DNA from: Kitasatospora sp. NBC_00458
GTDB taxonomy: Bacteria > Actinomycetota > Actinomycetes > Streptomycetales > Streptomycetaceae
Length of the DNA: 64,000 nucleotides
Reading direction: 5' to 3'
Assembly: GCF_036013975.1 (NCBI RefSeq)
Contig: NZ_CP107904.1
Location: forward strand, 3,597,001 to 3,661,000
The first letter of the stretch is position 1, and each line of letters begins with the position of its first letter. The translations under genes were made by a program, and so were the position numbers. This document shows, in pieces, positions 63,960 through 64,000 of this stretch. The notes under the pieces were generated by a model. That model was not told the origin of the DNA, did no database searches, and saw nothing but the letters and a program-made list of their open reading frames with translations.

Positions 63960-64000
63960 TCCCCTTCGTCACCGCGACCGTCCACACCGAGCGCACCACC
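63947..64000 (+). CDS. Start of a further gene (runs off right edge)
   Basis: GTG 63947, with GAGAGG eight bases upstream, overlaps the previous gene by 13 nt and stays open to the window end (18 codons, VGVLIPFVTATVHTERTT). Too short to identify. Confidence 0.45.
   Translation, partial: MGVLIPFVTATVHTERTT

Overview
The window is very GC-rich, with dense genes on both strands, frequent GTG starts, several apparently leaderless promoters and many convergent pairs separated by perfect GC-rich hairpins. Together with actinobacterial families (an acyl-CoA carboxylase epsilon subunit, AfsQ1/AfsQ2/SigQ, XRE-DUF5753 regulators with DUF397 partners, an LAxTG surface protein), this points to a chromosome of the Streptomycetaceae (Streptomyces or Kitasatospora). 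From memory, the block from the diguanylate cyclase to the AfsQ system (about 19-48.5 kb) keeps the gene order of the corresponding S. coelicolor region around SCO4905-SCO4932.

Layout. 0-5 kb: a two-component system that runs off the left edge, a POT peptide transporter with a structured leader, and an S9 prolyl-oligopeptidase-type peptidase, suggesting peptide uptake and use. 5-15.5 kb: histidine utilisation. One leftward operon holds hutU, an M20 amidohydrolase, hutF and hutI; hutH lies nearby behind an RpiR regulator, a Uma2-type protein and a zinc-ribbon protein. 15.6-18.8 kb: fdhD, and a macrolide-type glycosyltransferase divergent from a TetR regulator with two identical operators. 19-34 kb: GAF-GGDEF protein, adenylate cyclase, birA divergent from pccB-pccE, maf, a lipoprotein hydrolase, accA2, a DeoR regulator, an LpdA-type flavoprotein and a small cyclotransferase-like protein. 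AccA2, PccB and PccE form an acyl-CoA carboxylase and BirA would biotinylate AccA2.

34-42.5 kb: a deoxynucleoside catabolic route. It has purine nucleoside phosphorylase, a PGM2-like phosphopentomutase/phosphohexomutase, deoC, and a co-translated pair of aldehyde dehydrogenase proteins, the second without a catalytic domain. pnp and deoC share a CTACGCGCGTAG palindrome in their promoters. 42.9-48.5 kb: a hypothetical gene, a uridine-kinase-like protein, then sigQ divergent from afsQ1-afsQ2-lipoprotein, with a consensus AfsQ1 box between them.

48.6-64 kb is more accessory. It holds a VanZ protein overlapping an L7/L12-C-terminal-domain-like protein, a PhzF protein divergent from a SAM methyltransferase across an AT-rich promoter, an LAxTG surface protein, an isochorismatase/flavoprotein pair, and two regulator cassettes. 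The first (56.9-60.0 kb) joins a small CP-motif protein, a DUF6879-type protein and an XRE-DUF5753 regulator to two tiny peptide ORFs and a PIMT-like O-methyltransferase. I consider it the best candidate for an undescribed system, a possible aspartimide-type RiPP. The second (60.1-63.0 kb) is a five-gene leftward operon: XRE-DUF5753, DUF397, a small membrane protein, an AAA ATPase and a 50-codon ORF. An HATPase anti-sigma-type gene and two small genes follow at the right edge. No tRNA, rRNA, CRISPR array or insertion sequence was seen.
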